Part shown: positions 8,096 through 17,566 of the stretch, piece after piece
How the letters are laid out: each line of letters opens with the position of its first letter
Numbering within the stretch: position 1 is the first letter of the stretch
DNA from: G963675935 sp963675935
GTDB lineage: Bacteria > Planctomycetota > Planctomycetia > Pirellulales > Thermoguttaceae
DNA length: 64,000 bases
Direction of reading: 5' to 3'
NCBI GenBank assembly: GCA_963675935.2
Contig: OY780964.2
Location: forward strand, 620,001-684,000
Translations under genes and position numbers: made by a program
The notes under the pieces: generated by a model
The model's input: the letters and a program-made list of their open reading frames with translations, nothing else
Database searches by the model: none
Told to the model about the DNA's origin: nothing

Positions 8096-9355
8096 TTATC
8101 GATAGGCCCTCATGGCTCCGAACATCGCCAACAGATTGTCGATCGGAGTGCTAGGCGTCACGTTATGAATCGTGGAGAACACGAACCCGCCTCCGGGGGC
8201 GAAGATTTCAATGCGTTCTCTCACCTGGTCGCGCACTTGCTGGGGTGTGCCGAACGAGAGTACGCTCTGCGTCTCGACGCCGCCGCCCCAGAAGACCAGC
8301 TTCTTGCCATACTCGCGTTTCAATCGAGTCGGCTCCATGCCGGCAGCCGAACATTGGACGGGGTTCAGGATGTCGAACTCCGCTTCCACGATGCAATCCA
8401 ACAGCGGCCATATTCCGCCGCAGCAGTGCATGGCCGTCTTCCATGACGTATGCTCGTGAATCCAACCATTGACCTTCTTCTGATAGGGCAAAAACAGCTC
8501 GCGATAGCTCTCGACCGAGAGGAACGGTCCCTTCTGGGTTCCGAAATCGGACCCACTGGTGTGGATCACGGAGATCTTGTCGCCGACTGCCGCGTGGAGG
8601 CGTCGGAGGTTCTCGATGGAGATTTCCGCCTGCCGAGCAAACACCTCCTTAATGTATTCCTTGCGCGCGACGAGGCTGATATACCATTCGGCCACGTCGC
8701 GAATGCCCTTGGGGCGTTTGAGGAACGTGGCCGGCACATTGCCGATGTCTCCAAACGATAGTCCGCCGAACACGCAATAGATCGCACGCTCCGTCTTGCC
8801 GTACAACTCGTCCGCGCCGCGGGCGAAATGAGCGATTTCCTCGTCGGAGATCGAGACGAATTCCTCGAGATTGTCGGCCGGATCGAGATGGTTGTCGTCG
8901 ACGGGCGGCTGACGAATGACGGCGTCGAAAAAGCATCCGCCGGCGGGCATGCGTCCGCTGGCCGGAACCGTTCTGTCGCCACCGGGATATTGGAGCAAAT
9001 CGCCGTTGGGTTCATACTCGGTGTGAAAGCCGCCGGGCACCAAAAGCGGCGTGCCGTCATGCAGCCGCCACTCCTTGTAATCGGCGGCCGGATAACCAAA
9101 CATCGTGCCGGTGCCCGCCAGCGATACGGTGTCGATCCCCAGGGCGTCGCGCAGGTCGTCCTTGATCTCGCCGAGCATCTGATAGACTTCGACCACTTTG
9201 ACCGGCGTATCGGGTTTGTCGAGTCCCAGCGTTTGCCGAAGGCGATAGACGATGCTTGCGTGGATGCCCGTCTGAAAACAGCCGCCGAAGTCGACGGCCA
9301 GCCGGTCGGGCGTTTGATGGTTGCAGGTGGCGAGGATGCGTTGGCGAGGTGTCAT
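8096..9355 (-). CDS. uroporphyrinogen decarboxylase-family (corrinoid-type) methyltransferase
   Basis: A 419-residue URO-D superfamily barrel starting MTPRQRILATCNHQTPDRLAV. The zinc-site motif of methyl-transferring members is present as MHCCGGIWPLLDC, followed by ILNPVQCSAAG, unlike true HemE, so it is best read as an MtaA/CmuA-like methyltransferase acting on a methyl donor or corrinoid protein. It starts 17 bases after the sugar transporter stop, suggesting co-transcription with the carbohydrate genes, and it lies only 1.5 kb from the corrinoid/THF cluster. Substrate unknown; O-methylated sugars are a reasonable inference. Confidence 0.8.
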   Translation of the reverse strand: MTPRQRILATCNHQTPDRLAVDFGGCFQTGIHASIVYRLRQTLGLDKPDTPVKVVEVYQMLGEIKDDLRDALGIDTVSLAGTGTMFGYPAADYKEWRLHDGTPLLVPGGFHTEYEPNGDLLQYPGGDRTVPASGRMPAGGCFFDAVIRQPPVDDNHLDPADNLEEFVSISDEEIAHFARGADELYGKTERAIYCVFGGLSFGDIGNVPATFLKRPKGIRDVAEWYISLVARKEYIKEVFARQAEISIENLRRLHAAVGDKISVIHTSGSDFGTQKGPFLSVESYRELFLPYQKKVNGWIHEHTSWKTAMHCCGGIWPLLDCIVEAEFDILNPVQCSAAGMEPTRLKREYGKKLVFWGGGVETQSVLSFGTPQQVRDQVRERIEIFAPGGGFVFSTIHNVTPSTPIDNLLAMFGAMRAYR

Positions 9356-9372
9356 GGGCGAATCATTCTCCG

Positions 9373-10794
9373 TTAGTCGACAAATTCGCGTTCGATTTGT
9401 TCAAGGCTCTTGCCCTTCGTTTCCGGCACGCGCACCAGGATGAAGAGAAAACCCGCGGCGCACACGACCGCATAGATCCAGAACGTTCCAGCCATGCCCA
9501 ATTGCGACTTCAGGATGGGGAAGGTGTAGGTCAGAATAAAACAGGCGATCCACAAGGCCGAAACGGCCACGGAAATGGCCGCGCCGCGGATCCGGTTTGG
9601 AAATATCTCGGAAATGAGCACCCACGTAATCGGCGCCAACGACATGCCGTAGCAGCCGATGGCGGTCAACGTGAGAATCAGCACGGGCAAGCCCTGCAAT
9701 CCCAGATAATAGGCCGTGCCCAGAAAAATGTGCGACAGCGCTATGCCCGCACAGCCGATCAGCATCAAAATGCGCCGGCCGAAGCGGTCGACCGTGCCGA
9801 TGGCGATGAAAGTCACCGCCATATTGATCGTGCCGGTGATGACGATATTGAACAGAACGTCGCTCACTCCATAGCCGGCGGCCCGATAGAGTTCCTCGGC
9901 GTAATTAAAGATCACATTGATGCCGCTCCACTGCTGGAGCACGGCCAAAAATACGCCGATGGATAAGATCGAGAGCATCTTGGACTCCAGCAAATCGCGG
10001 AACCGCACGTGTCGCACTTCCTCGCCGGCGATGGTGTTTTGGATTTCCAACACTTCGACCGTGGCATGGGCTTGCCCGCCGACCAGAGTCAAAATGCGTC
10101 GAGCCTGCTCGACCATTCCGTTTTTGACGAGCCATCGCGGGCTTTCGGGCAAGAACGCCGCGCCGACGAAAAACAGCATCGACGGCGCGGTCACCGCCGT
10201 GAACATCCATCGCCAGCCGTACTGACCATTCCACGACTCGCGAATCATGTCCCACGTGGCGTTGTCGGGTATCCGTTCGGCGATGAGCCAATTGACCACT
10301 TGGGCGGCCAGCACGCCGATGACGATGGTAAGTTGGTTGATCGCCACGAGCCGCCCGCGGAGGCGAGCCGGAGCTACCTCGGCGATATACATCGGCGAAA
10401 GGTTCGAGGCCATTCCGATGGCCACGCCGCCCAAGATGCGCCAAACGACGAACCAATGGAACGTCGAGGCCCAGCCGGTGAGCACCGAAGAAATCGCGAA
10501 CAACAGTGCCGAGAGGATCAGGAGTTTTTTGCGTCCGAACTTGTCGCTAAGCCCTCCCGAGATGAGCGACCCGAGCAAGCATCCCAACAGCGCGCAACTG
10601 TTGGCCCAGCCGCTGAGCGATTCGCTTTCGAGTTGGAAATACTTCTCGAAGAAGGGCTTGGCTCCGCCGATGACGACCCAGTCGTAACCGAACAACAACC
10701 CGCCCATGGCCGCCACGAGTGAAATCGCCCAAACATAGCCAGGACGTTGCCCCAGTGTCGCGACAGTCGGGATATTCTTGGCATCAACAGTCAT
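9373..10794 (-). CDS. MFS sugar:H+ symporter (SP family)
   Basis: A 473-residue inner-membrane transporter with 12 predicted helices. Family signatures visible: PESPRWLV after helix 6, FGRRILMLIGC in the second half and the terminal PETKGKSLEQIE. XylE/AraE-like proteins are about this length. The tight link to the URO-D gene downstream and the DUF4380-GH43 gene upstream (36-base gap) suggests a shared transcript importing a sugar released by the glycosidases. The substrate is probably a pentose or methyl-sugar, not determined. Confidence 0.9.
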   Translation of the reverse strand: MTVDAKNIPTVATLGQRPGYVWAISLVAAMGGLLFGYDWVVIGGAKPFFEKYFQLESESLSGWANSCALLGCLLGSLISGGLSDKFGRKKLLILSALLFAISSVLTGWASTFHWFVVWRILGGVAIGMASNLSPMYIAEVAPARLRGRLVAINQLTIVIGVLAAQVVNWLIAERIPDNATWDMIRESWNGQYGWRWMFTAVTAPSMLFFVGAAFLPESPRWLVKNGMVEQARRILTLVGGQAHATVEVLEIQNTIAGEEVRHVRFRDLLESKMLSILSIGVFLAVLQQWSGINVIFNYAEELYRAAGYGVSDVLFNIVITGTINMAVTFIAIGTVDRFGRRILMLIGCAGIALSHIFLGTAYYLGLQGLPVLILTLTAIGCYGMSLAPITWVLISEIFPNRIRGAAISVAVSALWIACFILTYTFPILKSQLGMAGTFWIYAVVCAAGFLFILVRVPETKGKSLEQIEREFVD

Positions 10795-10830
10795 GGCATC
10801 TCAGTGTTTGGTTTTCAGGATCAGGGCGAT

Positions 10831-13290
10831 TCATTCTTCGACCAACCGCACGCTCACCATCCCCACCGCCCGGAAACCCGCAAAATGGTCCTCCGTTGTT
10901 CCGCCGGTAAAGAAGATTGTGTAGGTTCCATTCCCCTCATCAATCATTTGGTGAGGCGTCCGGACAGCCGCGGCGCCGCTCCACCAGCCGCGCCGGCCTG
11001 CCGTCAAACCGTCATCCAAGTTCACCAGTTGACCGTGTTCCTTCGGCCAGTGTACCCCATCCTCGGACCAGGAGAATCCAAAGACGTTCTTCGGCGCAAA
11101 GGCCGTGACCTCCGGCGCGAGGAAATCAAACACCGCCACCCAGTAATCGCGTCCGCTCCGCGGTCCCTTCACATGAATCGGCATCGGGTTCTCCGTATAG
11201 CCGGTCGGCTCGATCATCGGCGGAGCCAGCAGTTCCGATGCCGTGAACGGCCCCAACGGAGACGCCGCGAAACCGAGCATCACCGGCCATTGGCCCGATT
11301 GCTTGCCGACCGCGCCGTCGGGGCAGACAAAGACCGCCCACCGCCCATCTTTCACCTGAAAGGGTGCGCTGTTGGAAACCGGGAGCTTATCCAGGATTTT
11401 CCTCCCCACGAACGTCTTGCGTTGGGTGAAATCGAACGGCCCGTTGATCCCTTCAACGCCGACCACCTTGGAAGGCGCGCACCACATGGTTCCTGCATCG
11501 GAGCGCCAGTCGTCTTTGATCACGAACTCGCCATAGGACAGATGCCACCGATTCTCCTTTTCGTGGAAGAAAGGGATCGGCGCGGTGTAGATGTGCTTCA
11601 TTCCAGTCGCCGCCTCCTTGGAATCTTGCAGCAAAACGCCCGCGTGCCGAAATCGCTGCCCGTCAACCGACACCCAGTGGTCCAACTGGCTGCGGCCCCA
11701 GCCCAAAGTGGGATAGCTGTGCGCGAAGAAGTGATACTCCGGTTTGCCGTCGATCACGACCTTGACCGAGTTTCCCCCTTCAAACCCGCCCGGTATATTT
11801 TCCGCGCCGGGCGAATTCTTGCCAATGACCGGCTCGGGCAACGTGCGGACCACTTGCAACCGCAGCCGGGGCGACTTGGTTCGGTCGATATTCAGCTTGG
11901 TCTGCTCCCCGCGCAATGTCGTGCGAGCCAACTGGCCGAGAAGCACGCCGCCGTCGCCATGCAAGCGGAGACTGACGGCTTCAGCGCCAGGCGGAGGAGG
12001 CGGCAGCAAATCGCTCGGCGAAAAAACCAAGGGCGCCGCGGGCGAGACCTTCCACGGCCGGTGGGCCGGCGAAGCGATCGGCTTGTTTTGTGCATCAAGG
12101 AAGACCACGCTTGCCGCGGCTTCATGGAAGACGCCCAACCGCCCGCCCAGCGCGAGCCGACCATCGACCAGTTTCGCTTCGAGCGGCACACAAACAACGC
12201 CCAGGTCGTTGCAGTCGATCACCGGATAGTCGCCGCCGATGGTCGCCGCGTACCAGTCGTAGGGAAAGGTGTACCGTTCACCCGGCTTTAGCGCGGCAAA
12301 CGGACTGAGCAGTTCGGTCTCGATGAACGGTGGCGTGGCGATCGGATCATCCTTGAATTCATTCTCCTTGCCCCACGCGACGAATTTGCCGGCGCCGTTG
12401 AGCCAGATTTCAACCGAGGCGTTGTCGGGATACTCCTTGCCTGCATCGAACTTGAAGCGTTGGACGAACACGCGGCCCGACGTGCCGTGGACCGTGGCCA
12501 ACCAACCGGCCGAGGAGTCCATGGCGATTTTGCCGACCCGCCGCTCATAGTGAACACACATGATTCCATGATTGGCGTCCAGTTGGAACGACGGGTTGTC
12601 GGCGTCGCCGAACATGATGCAATAGCCGCCCGGCAACTTGCTCTTCGGATTGATGGGGCAATAGACGCGGATATTCTTGTCATAGCAGCCTTGTTTTCCA
12701 GCCGCTTCCCGAGCGGCGGCGTTTTGTTGCGCATTCGTCCAGATGCCCCAGCGGCGAGGTTTGGTATCGATGTTGGTCATCGTGGCGTCGAAATGCACGT
12801 GGGAAGAATGAGCGAACAGTTGGATGTCGCGGGAAAACTGGATGCCGCTGCGCGGATCCTCACCGCTCGTCAAGCGAATTGACGCCTTGCGGCCGTTCTT
12901 TTCAAGCCGTTCGCACCGATAAGGACTGCCATCCAACACCACGTCGGGCGGCCCCGGCCACTGCTCGGCGTTGTCCCAGCCCTGCGGGGCCGGCCAGAGT
13001 TTTTCGCCGCCGTAGTTCAACCAACTGCCGTCCGGGGCCAAGCCGCTTTTCGGCGGCAGCTTGCCCGTCAAAGATTGATTGACCCAAAAATACTCGAACG
13101 ATCCCAAGTTATATTGGATCACTCGGCCGCCGATGTCCGGAACGACTTGGACGCTTGCGACGCCATTCGACAACGTCGTCGCATTCCAGCCGCGATAATC
13201 CGAGCGAGCGATGGATTGGGCATTGGCCGTAGGAATCGCGCCGCACGCCGCAAAAAGCAAGGCCAACCTCGCCAGCCGGGACAAGGACAT
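10831..13290 (-). CDS. secreted two-module protein: DUF4380-like beta-sandwich plus GH43-like propeller
   Basis: An 819-residue protein. The chosen start gives the signal peptide MSLSRLARLALLFAACGAIP ending near TANAQ; an ATG 12 codons upstream is possible. Residues ~30-480 resemble DUF4380/aldose-epimerase-like sandwiches (VQVVPDIGGRVIQYNLG). Residues ~480-819 repeat the GH43-like propeller of the 6544-7773 gene with strong similarity (SPGAENIPGGFEGGNSVKV), so the propeller has been duplicated in this locus. Exported; likely acts on carbohydrate. The function of the N-terminal module is not established. Confidence 0.7.
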   Translation of the reverse strand: MSLSRLARLALLFAACGAIPTANAQSIARSDYRGWNATTLSNGVASVQVVPDIGGRVIQYNLGSFEYFWVNQSLTGKLPPKSGLAPDGSWLNYGGEKLWPAPQGWDNAEQWPGPPDVVLDGSPYRCERLEKNGRKASIRLTSGEDPRSGIQFSRDIQLFAHSSHVHFDATMTNIDTKPRRWGIWTNAQQNAAAREAAGKQGCYDKNIRVYCPINPKSKLPGGYCIMFGDADNPSFQLDANHGIMCVHYERRVGKIAMDSSAGWLATVHGTSGRVFVQRFKFDAGKEYPDNASVEIWLNGAGKFVAWGKENEFKDDPIATPPFIETELLSPFAALKPGERYTFPYDWYAATIGGDYPVIDCNDLGVVCVPLEAKLVDGRLALGGRLGVFHEAAASVVFLDAQNKPIASPAHRPWKVSPAAPLVFSPSDLLPPPPPGAEAVSLRLHGDGGVLLGQLARTTLRGEQTKLNIDRTKSPRLRLQVVRTLPEPVIGKNSPGAENIPGGFEGGNSVKVVIDGKPEYHFFAHSYPTLGWGRSQLDHWVSVDGQRFRHAGVLLQDSKEAATGMKHIYTAPIPFFHEKENRWHLSYGEFVIKDDWRSDAGTMWCAPSKVVGVEGINGPFDFTQRKTFVGRKILDKLPVSNSAPFQVKDGRWAVFVCPDGAVGKQSGQWPVMLGFAASPLGPFTASELLAPPMIEPTGYTENPMPIHVKGPRSGRDYWVAVFDFLAPEVTAFAPKNVFGFSWSEDGVHWPKEHGQLVNLDDGLTAGRRGWWSGAAAVRTPHQMIDEGNGTYTIFFTGGTTEDHFAGFRAVGMVSVRLVEE

Positions 13291-13476
13291 GTGCGCGCAC
13301 AATGGAGCGAGTTTAGAGTATATCATGTTTGGATTATACCGATCTGCGTCAAGATAACCAATGAGAACGGACGGATATTTTCAGAGATCCTTTCCGCCGA
13401 CATGCCATCGCAAAAAGCAACCGTTATCGGCGAATTCGGCCTATCAAGGAAGGGGAGCAACGATCCACGGGCCCGC

Positions 13477-14556
13477 TCAGAATGCTCCCTTGTCGATCGG
13501 CAATCCGTCCTTGCGGTTGCCGAGTCGGCGGTGGGTTTCGGGATCAATCGAGTAGCTGATCTGTTGCACCGAGCCGTCGCAGAAAACAAATTGGCACACG
13601 TTGGAATGCGCACTGCCAAAATGCACACAGTCGTCAGCTCCCCCCCTGTCTTGTATGGGCGTAAAAGCGATGCTCATGTTCGCACTGTGCCAGTAGTAGG
13701 TCGAGCGGCTCACGTCGTCTTGAAAGCCGGTGTACATGGCCCAGTCGTCTGTGTGACTCTCGCCGTTAAGATAATAATCGGGGTTGAGAAACCTTTCACC
13801 GACCAAATACGTGTTGCTCGTTCCGTCGCTCACGTCCGCGGTAGTGACCTGGCTGCACTGGAATATGGCACCCGTGTAGGTTTTCCAAACATCGGCAAAC
13901 GGAGCCCAGAAGCTTGGATTGCTGCCCTGGGCCAGCGAGTCGGGCCCCGTCAAGGAGACCCCCGTCCCTTCGACGTTTATCGAGTCGCCACAACAAGCCG
14001 CATAATCAGCCCGAGCGCAGACCTTGCTCTTTCGCGCCATGTTCGGCTTCGTTTCCACGGCTCCTCCACTCGGAACCATGTCTGCCCACACGTAGTTGGG
14101 GTAGGTCACGCTGGGCCGGCGCGTAGGGCAGTTCATGACGGATAGGGGCGTGGCATTGCGCCGATCGACGGCGTCTTGGACTGCCGTGAGGGTGGTCGCG
14201 CCCAAGCCGAGATCGTATGCGGCCTGCTGCTCCATGTAGGGAAGCATGTTGTAGATGAAACCGCCGGGCTGCTTCTTTCCAAACCCGCGGCTCGGATCCC
14301 CGGTCCATGTGCATCCCCATCCGCCCGTCGGATAAAAGCCTTGCGACGACTCGTGGTTCAGGCAAGCAAGGCCGATTTGCTTGAGGTTGTTCGCACACTG
14401 TGCCCGCCGTGCTGCCTCGCGCGCCGCCTGCACGGCCGGGAGCAAGAGTGCGATCAGGATGCCGATGATGGTGATAACCACCAAAAGTTCCACCAAGGTA
14501 AAACCGGAGAATCTAAGATTTCTGATTTCTGATTGATGATTGCAGGAAGACACCAT
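13477..14556 (-). CDS. DUF1559 protein with prepilin-type N-terminus
   Basis: A 359-residue protein with the type-II-pseudopilin cleavage/methylation signal FSGFTLVELLVVITIIGIL followed by LLPAVQAAREAARRAQC, the hallmark of the planctomycete-expanded DUF1559 family. The C-terminus has the usual GSAHSNVCQFVFCDGSVQ block. The start at 14556 is set by AAGGAG nine bases or so upstream; a longer frame upstream lacks a ribosome site. It follows the PEP-CTERM gene and the sigma/FecR pair. Probably a surface or pilus-like protein; the exact role of the family is unknown. Confidence 0.9.
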   Translation of the reverse strand: MVSSCNHQSEIRNLRFSGFTLVELLVVITIIGILIALLLPAVQAAREAARRAQCANNLKQIGLACLNHESSQGFYPTGGWGCTWTGDPSRGFGKKQPGGFIYNMLPYMEQQAAYDLGLGATTLTAVQDAVDRRNATPLSVMNCPTRRPSVTYPNYVWADMVPSGGAVETKPNMARKSKVCARADYAACCGDSINVEGTGVSLTGPDSLAQGSNPSFWAPFADVWKTYTGAIFQCSQVTTADVSDGTSNTYLVGERFLNPDYYLNGESHTDDWAMYTGFQDDVSRSTYYWHSANMSIAFTPIQDRGGADDCVHFGSAHSNVCQFVFCDGSVQQISYSIDPETHRRLGNRKDGLPIDKGAF

Positions 14557-14740
14557 CGACTCCTTTTCCCTAAAATTGGGCACGTTGATCGGAACACATT
14601 GCCGCAGAGCGCTCCAAGCGTCGTCACGAAGATATTTCGTGACGACGCCGGAGATCGCCGTCCGCGAAGGTAAGGAAACCGGCTCCTGCCTGGGATTCCT
14701 CGCCGGATCGAAAATCGAAAATCTTAAACCATAAATCCGT

Positions 14741-15766
14741 TTACTTCCGCTTCCGCCAGGCGTAAGCCAAAAGCCCAAGCAAGGCAGAGCCGAACAGCAT
14801 CAGCGTCGATGGTTCGGGGACTATCTGAATGCGGACGTTGTCCACGGAAATTCCGTTCGTGTCGCCGAGGTTCAGCAACGTCAACGTCGATTGGGAGCCG
14901 GTGGCGTGAAACTGATACGTGAATTGTTTCCACGCGTCATTCTGGATGTAGGCGCCAGGATCGGTGGTAAACGTGGTGGTCGTCAGATCGCCCACGGACA
15001 CCGTCCCGCTTTGGCCGTTCTCGCTTCTCCCCGAGGTCCCGGTGGCGTAGAAGCTTAGCTCATACAGTTGACCGACGCTCGTGTCGAAGGTCTGAGTGAT
15101 TCCGGATTGGGACCATGCGTCACCGAGGTGACAGCAGCGGTCCCCCTCCTGTGTGTTCCAGCCACCGGTAGAGTTCAGCACGGCACTCGCTCGCGCTCCC
15201 GTCGAGGTCCATCCTGTCGTCCCCGACATGCCCACGGCAAATGTGGTGGCAGCGGGTGTGAGCGACATGGCGGGACTCTCGAAACTCCCGTTCAGCAACA
15301 GATTGCCATCAGTCGGACGCGAGTAGATGTTGACGCCGTTGATCTGGACGTAGCGGCCGCTGTCCGAGCCGGTTCCCGCCACGGCGACACTGAGCGTGTG
15401 GGTACCGGCGGAAATCGCCGAACTGGCGGTATAGAGGTAACCATTGGACGCTATGGTCCCGTTCGTGTTAAGCGTATAGGGGGAGTCCGAGTCTAGCACG
15501 ACCGTGGCGTTGCCATTGACGCTGGCGCCATCCACCTTGTACACGAGCTGGACGATATCGCCTTGGTTACACGTGAAGGTCGCGCTGGCAGCCGCCCCCG
15601 TCGTGTTCGAGTACAAGTTGTAGCCGCCCACATTCCATCCCGGACTTTGGGTCATGTCCGCGAACGGAATGAACTGCGTTGCATCGGCCGTCTGGGACAA
15701 AGGAACGGCAGCCGCGCCGCAAACCGCGAGGAGCATCGTTACACACTTCCAGTTTTTCGTAAACAT
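14741..15766 (-). CDS. secreted PEP-CTERM protein with carbohydrate-binding-like domains
   Basis: A 341-residue protein. The N-terminal signal (WKCVTMLLAVCGAAAVPLSQ) and the C-terminal sorting tag VPEPSTLMLFGSALLGLLAY followed by RKRK are clear. The middle holds two beta-sandwich segments resembling carbohydrate-binding modules (YRVQ-type at ~60-150 and a C-terminal NLLLNGSFESP segment). Such proteins are sorted by exosortase to the outer surface. The start MFTKNW at 15766 was chosen because it places the signal peptide correctly. Confidence 0.85.
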   Translation of the reverse strand: MFTKNWKCVTMLLAVCGAAAVPLSQTADATQFIPFADMTQSPGWNVGGYNLYSNTTGAAASATFTCNQGDIVQLVYKVDGASVNGNATVVLDSDSPYTLNTNGTIASNGYLYTASSAISAGTHTLSVAVAGTGSDSGRYVQINGVNIYSRPTDGNLLLNGSFESPAMSLTPAATTFAVGMSGTTGWTSTGARASAVLNSTGGWNTQEGDRCCHLGDAWSQSGITQTFDTSVGQLYELSFYATGTSGRSENGQSGTVSVGDLTTTTFTTDPGAYIQNDAWKQFTYQFHATGSQSTLTLLNLGDTNGISVDNVRIQIVPEPSTLMLFGSALLGLLAYAWRKRK

Positions 15767-15970
15767 CTCAACCGATTCTTTCTGCCACGAGGGCAAATTG
15801 AGGCGGGAAACATCGGCCGGCCGGGACGCCCCAGCCTTCATGAATTACCTTGGCTTCCCTGTGTTCAAAATGTATGCCTTTGCCTTTCAAGAGATCACTT
15901 GTCGGCGACTTCTCCTTTCGTTCTGATTGATTGGTTTGTGGGAATACACGATAGCCTCGCACTCCGCCTG

Positions 15971-17566
15971 TTACGGCACGGCCTGTTTTTTCACGCCGGG
16001 GCCGGTTGCCTTAGGGTTGAGCGCCAAGCCGATGTCGATATATTGCCCCGTAGGCTTCTTCTGCTGCGCGTGTACGGCGACAAGGTTCACGCCCGATTTC
16101 ATCGCGGCCTTGAGCTTGGCGGTAACGTCGTGGGCGGTAGGCCGCAAATTGTAGCCGGCCTCCGCGAAAATGAGCTTCCCGTTGACGTAGACTTCCGCGT
16201 CGTCGTCGTGACGAATCGTCAACTCAGCCGTCTCAAACTCGACGGGTCCGTAGTGGACAATCTTCTTCCGAAGCCAGATGTCGGAAGACATCCACGGCGT
16301 GCGAACCGTGGCTTCCGGTGTGACGAAGTCGGAAACGCCAAAACCGGCATCGTCGCCTCCCCACTGACTATCGTCGAAGTCGATGGCTGTCCAATCGCCT
16401 AGCGGACGGCCTTCGGTGACTCGCCACCACGTGGGTTTCACGTCGGCGGTGGTAATCAACACGCGAGTCGCCTTGGGGTCGAAATTCGGCGGGCAATAGT
16501 CGGCCATCGCGCGGACGAACGAGCCGGCTTTGCCTGTCGCATTGACAAGGGCGGGTTTGTTCCCGATTTTCTCGACATGGGCCGCTTGACCTTTTTTCAG
16601 CCGCAAACGATGATCCACTCCGTCGCTGCCGCCGGCCGAGGCCATCTCGACTTCGCCAACGATCACCAACACACTGGCCTCGCCGCTCTTCTTGACTTCG
16701 ACGCCGAACTCCGTGCCAAGGTCGGTCACCGTGGCGGTGGGAGTGCGGACGGCAAAGTAGGTCCCGCCCGCCGGGCGGGACTTCGAGGCATCGCGATCGG
16801 TTGGCAATGTCCCGCTCGGCAGACGGGATCTACTTGTCCCGTCCGGCAGACGGGACCTACTCTCCACCCTTGCCGTCAACTTGCCAAGCGACAAATACCC
16901 GCCGGCGGCCGATTCCGCCGTAAACATACACGGCCCCTGGAGAATCACCCTCGCCCCGGTGTTGTAGGTGATTTCCATCAGGCCGGCGTCGAGCTTGTAC
17001 TCTCGGCCTAGGGCGACATAGTTGCCACTTGGTGGCAGAAAGCCTATGTCGTCGGACCATACGCAATCGACCATGCTGGTGATCCGGCCGACGTACTCCA
17101 TCTTTTCAGGTGCGGGCGACTTGGCGGCTTCTTTGTTAGAGACAAACGGCCGATCGGCGGCAGTCGTGGACCGCCCGGCAAGCTGCGTGTGATGATCGAC
17201 GGTCATCATCGAACCGATCAATCCCGCCAGCCCGAAGACGAGCGTGGCGATCAGGATGCTGAAGGGCACTTCCTGGGAAAAGAATCCCACCATGCCGTGA
17301 TAGGCGTTGCCGAGGAAGCCGAGGGGAAGCGGCGTGGGCTGAAAGACGCGCGTCGGGGGTGAATACTGAACGTTGCATTTTGTAAGGCTTGCGTCCATTT
17401 CAATCCCGGCGTTCATTTGCATGTAGACGATATAACGCCGGCGCAGGTCCGCATTGCCAACGACCAACTCCTCCAACCGAGCGCCCTGCGCGGCGGTCAA
17501 TTCGCCCTCGCATTGGGCATTGGCCAGATCGTAGAACTCGGTCAACATGTCGTTCATGGCTCTCAT
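15971..17566 (-). CDS. FecR-like anti-sigma/sensor protein with C-terminal sugar-binding-like domain
   Basis: A 531-residue protein whose ATG overlaps the sigma-factor stop (ATGA). Residues 1-80 are the cytoplasmic sigma-binding-type region, then a membrane segment (FSILIATLVFGLAGLIGSMM), the FecR domain (FAVRTPTATVTDLGTEFGV) and a C-terminal jelly-roll domain (ELTIRHDDDAEVYVNGKLIF). A 104-bp palindromic repeat is inserted in frame inside the FecR domain, giving the odd Arg/Ser/Gly/Thr-rich stretch before TYFAVRTP. Likely controls the partner sigma factor. Confidence 0.85.
   Translation of the reverse strand: MRAMNDMLTEFYDLANAQCEGELTAAQGARLEELVVGNADLRRRYIVYMQMNAGIEMDASLTKCNVQYSPPTRVFQPTPLPLGFLGNAYHGMVGFFSQEVPFSILIATLVFGLAGLIGSMMTVDHHTQLAGRSTTAADRPFVSNKEAAKSPAPEKMEYVGRITSMVDCVWSDDIGFLPPSGNYVALGREYKLDAGLMEITYNTGARVILQGPCMFTAESAAGGYLSLGKLTARVESRSRLPDGTSRSRLPSGTLPTDRDASKSRPAGGTYFAVRTPTATVTDLGTEFGVEVKKSGEASVLVIVGEVEMASAGGSDGVDHRLRLKKGQAAHVEKIGNKPALVNATGKAGSFVRAMADYCPPNFDPKATRVLITTADVKPTWWRVTEGRPLGDWTAIDFDDSQWGGDDAGFGVSDFVTPEATVRTPWMSSDIWLRKKIVHYGPVEFETAELTIRHDDDAEVYVNGKLIFAEAGYNLRPTAHDVTAKLKAAMKSGVNLVAVHAQQKKPTGQYIDIGLALNPKATGPGVKKQAVP
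16757..16860. repeat. 104-bp palindromic repeat inside the fecR-like gene
   Basis: Outer arms GTAGGTCCCG and CGGGACCTAC enclose further short CCGGCAGACGGGA-type units. The reading frame stays open through it and encodes SRLPDGT/SRLPSGT repeats on the minus strand. Confidence 0.85.

Noticed and set aside
8096..9355. HemE, uroporphyrinogen decarboxylase of heme synthesis
   Set aside because: The HCCGG zinc-type motif and the length (419 residues versus ~350) fit the methyltransferase branch of the superfamily better.
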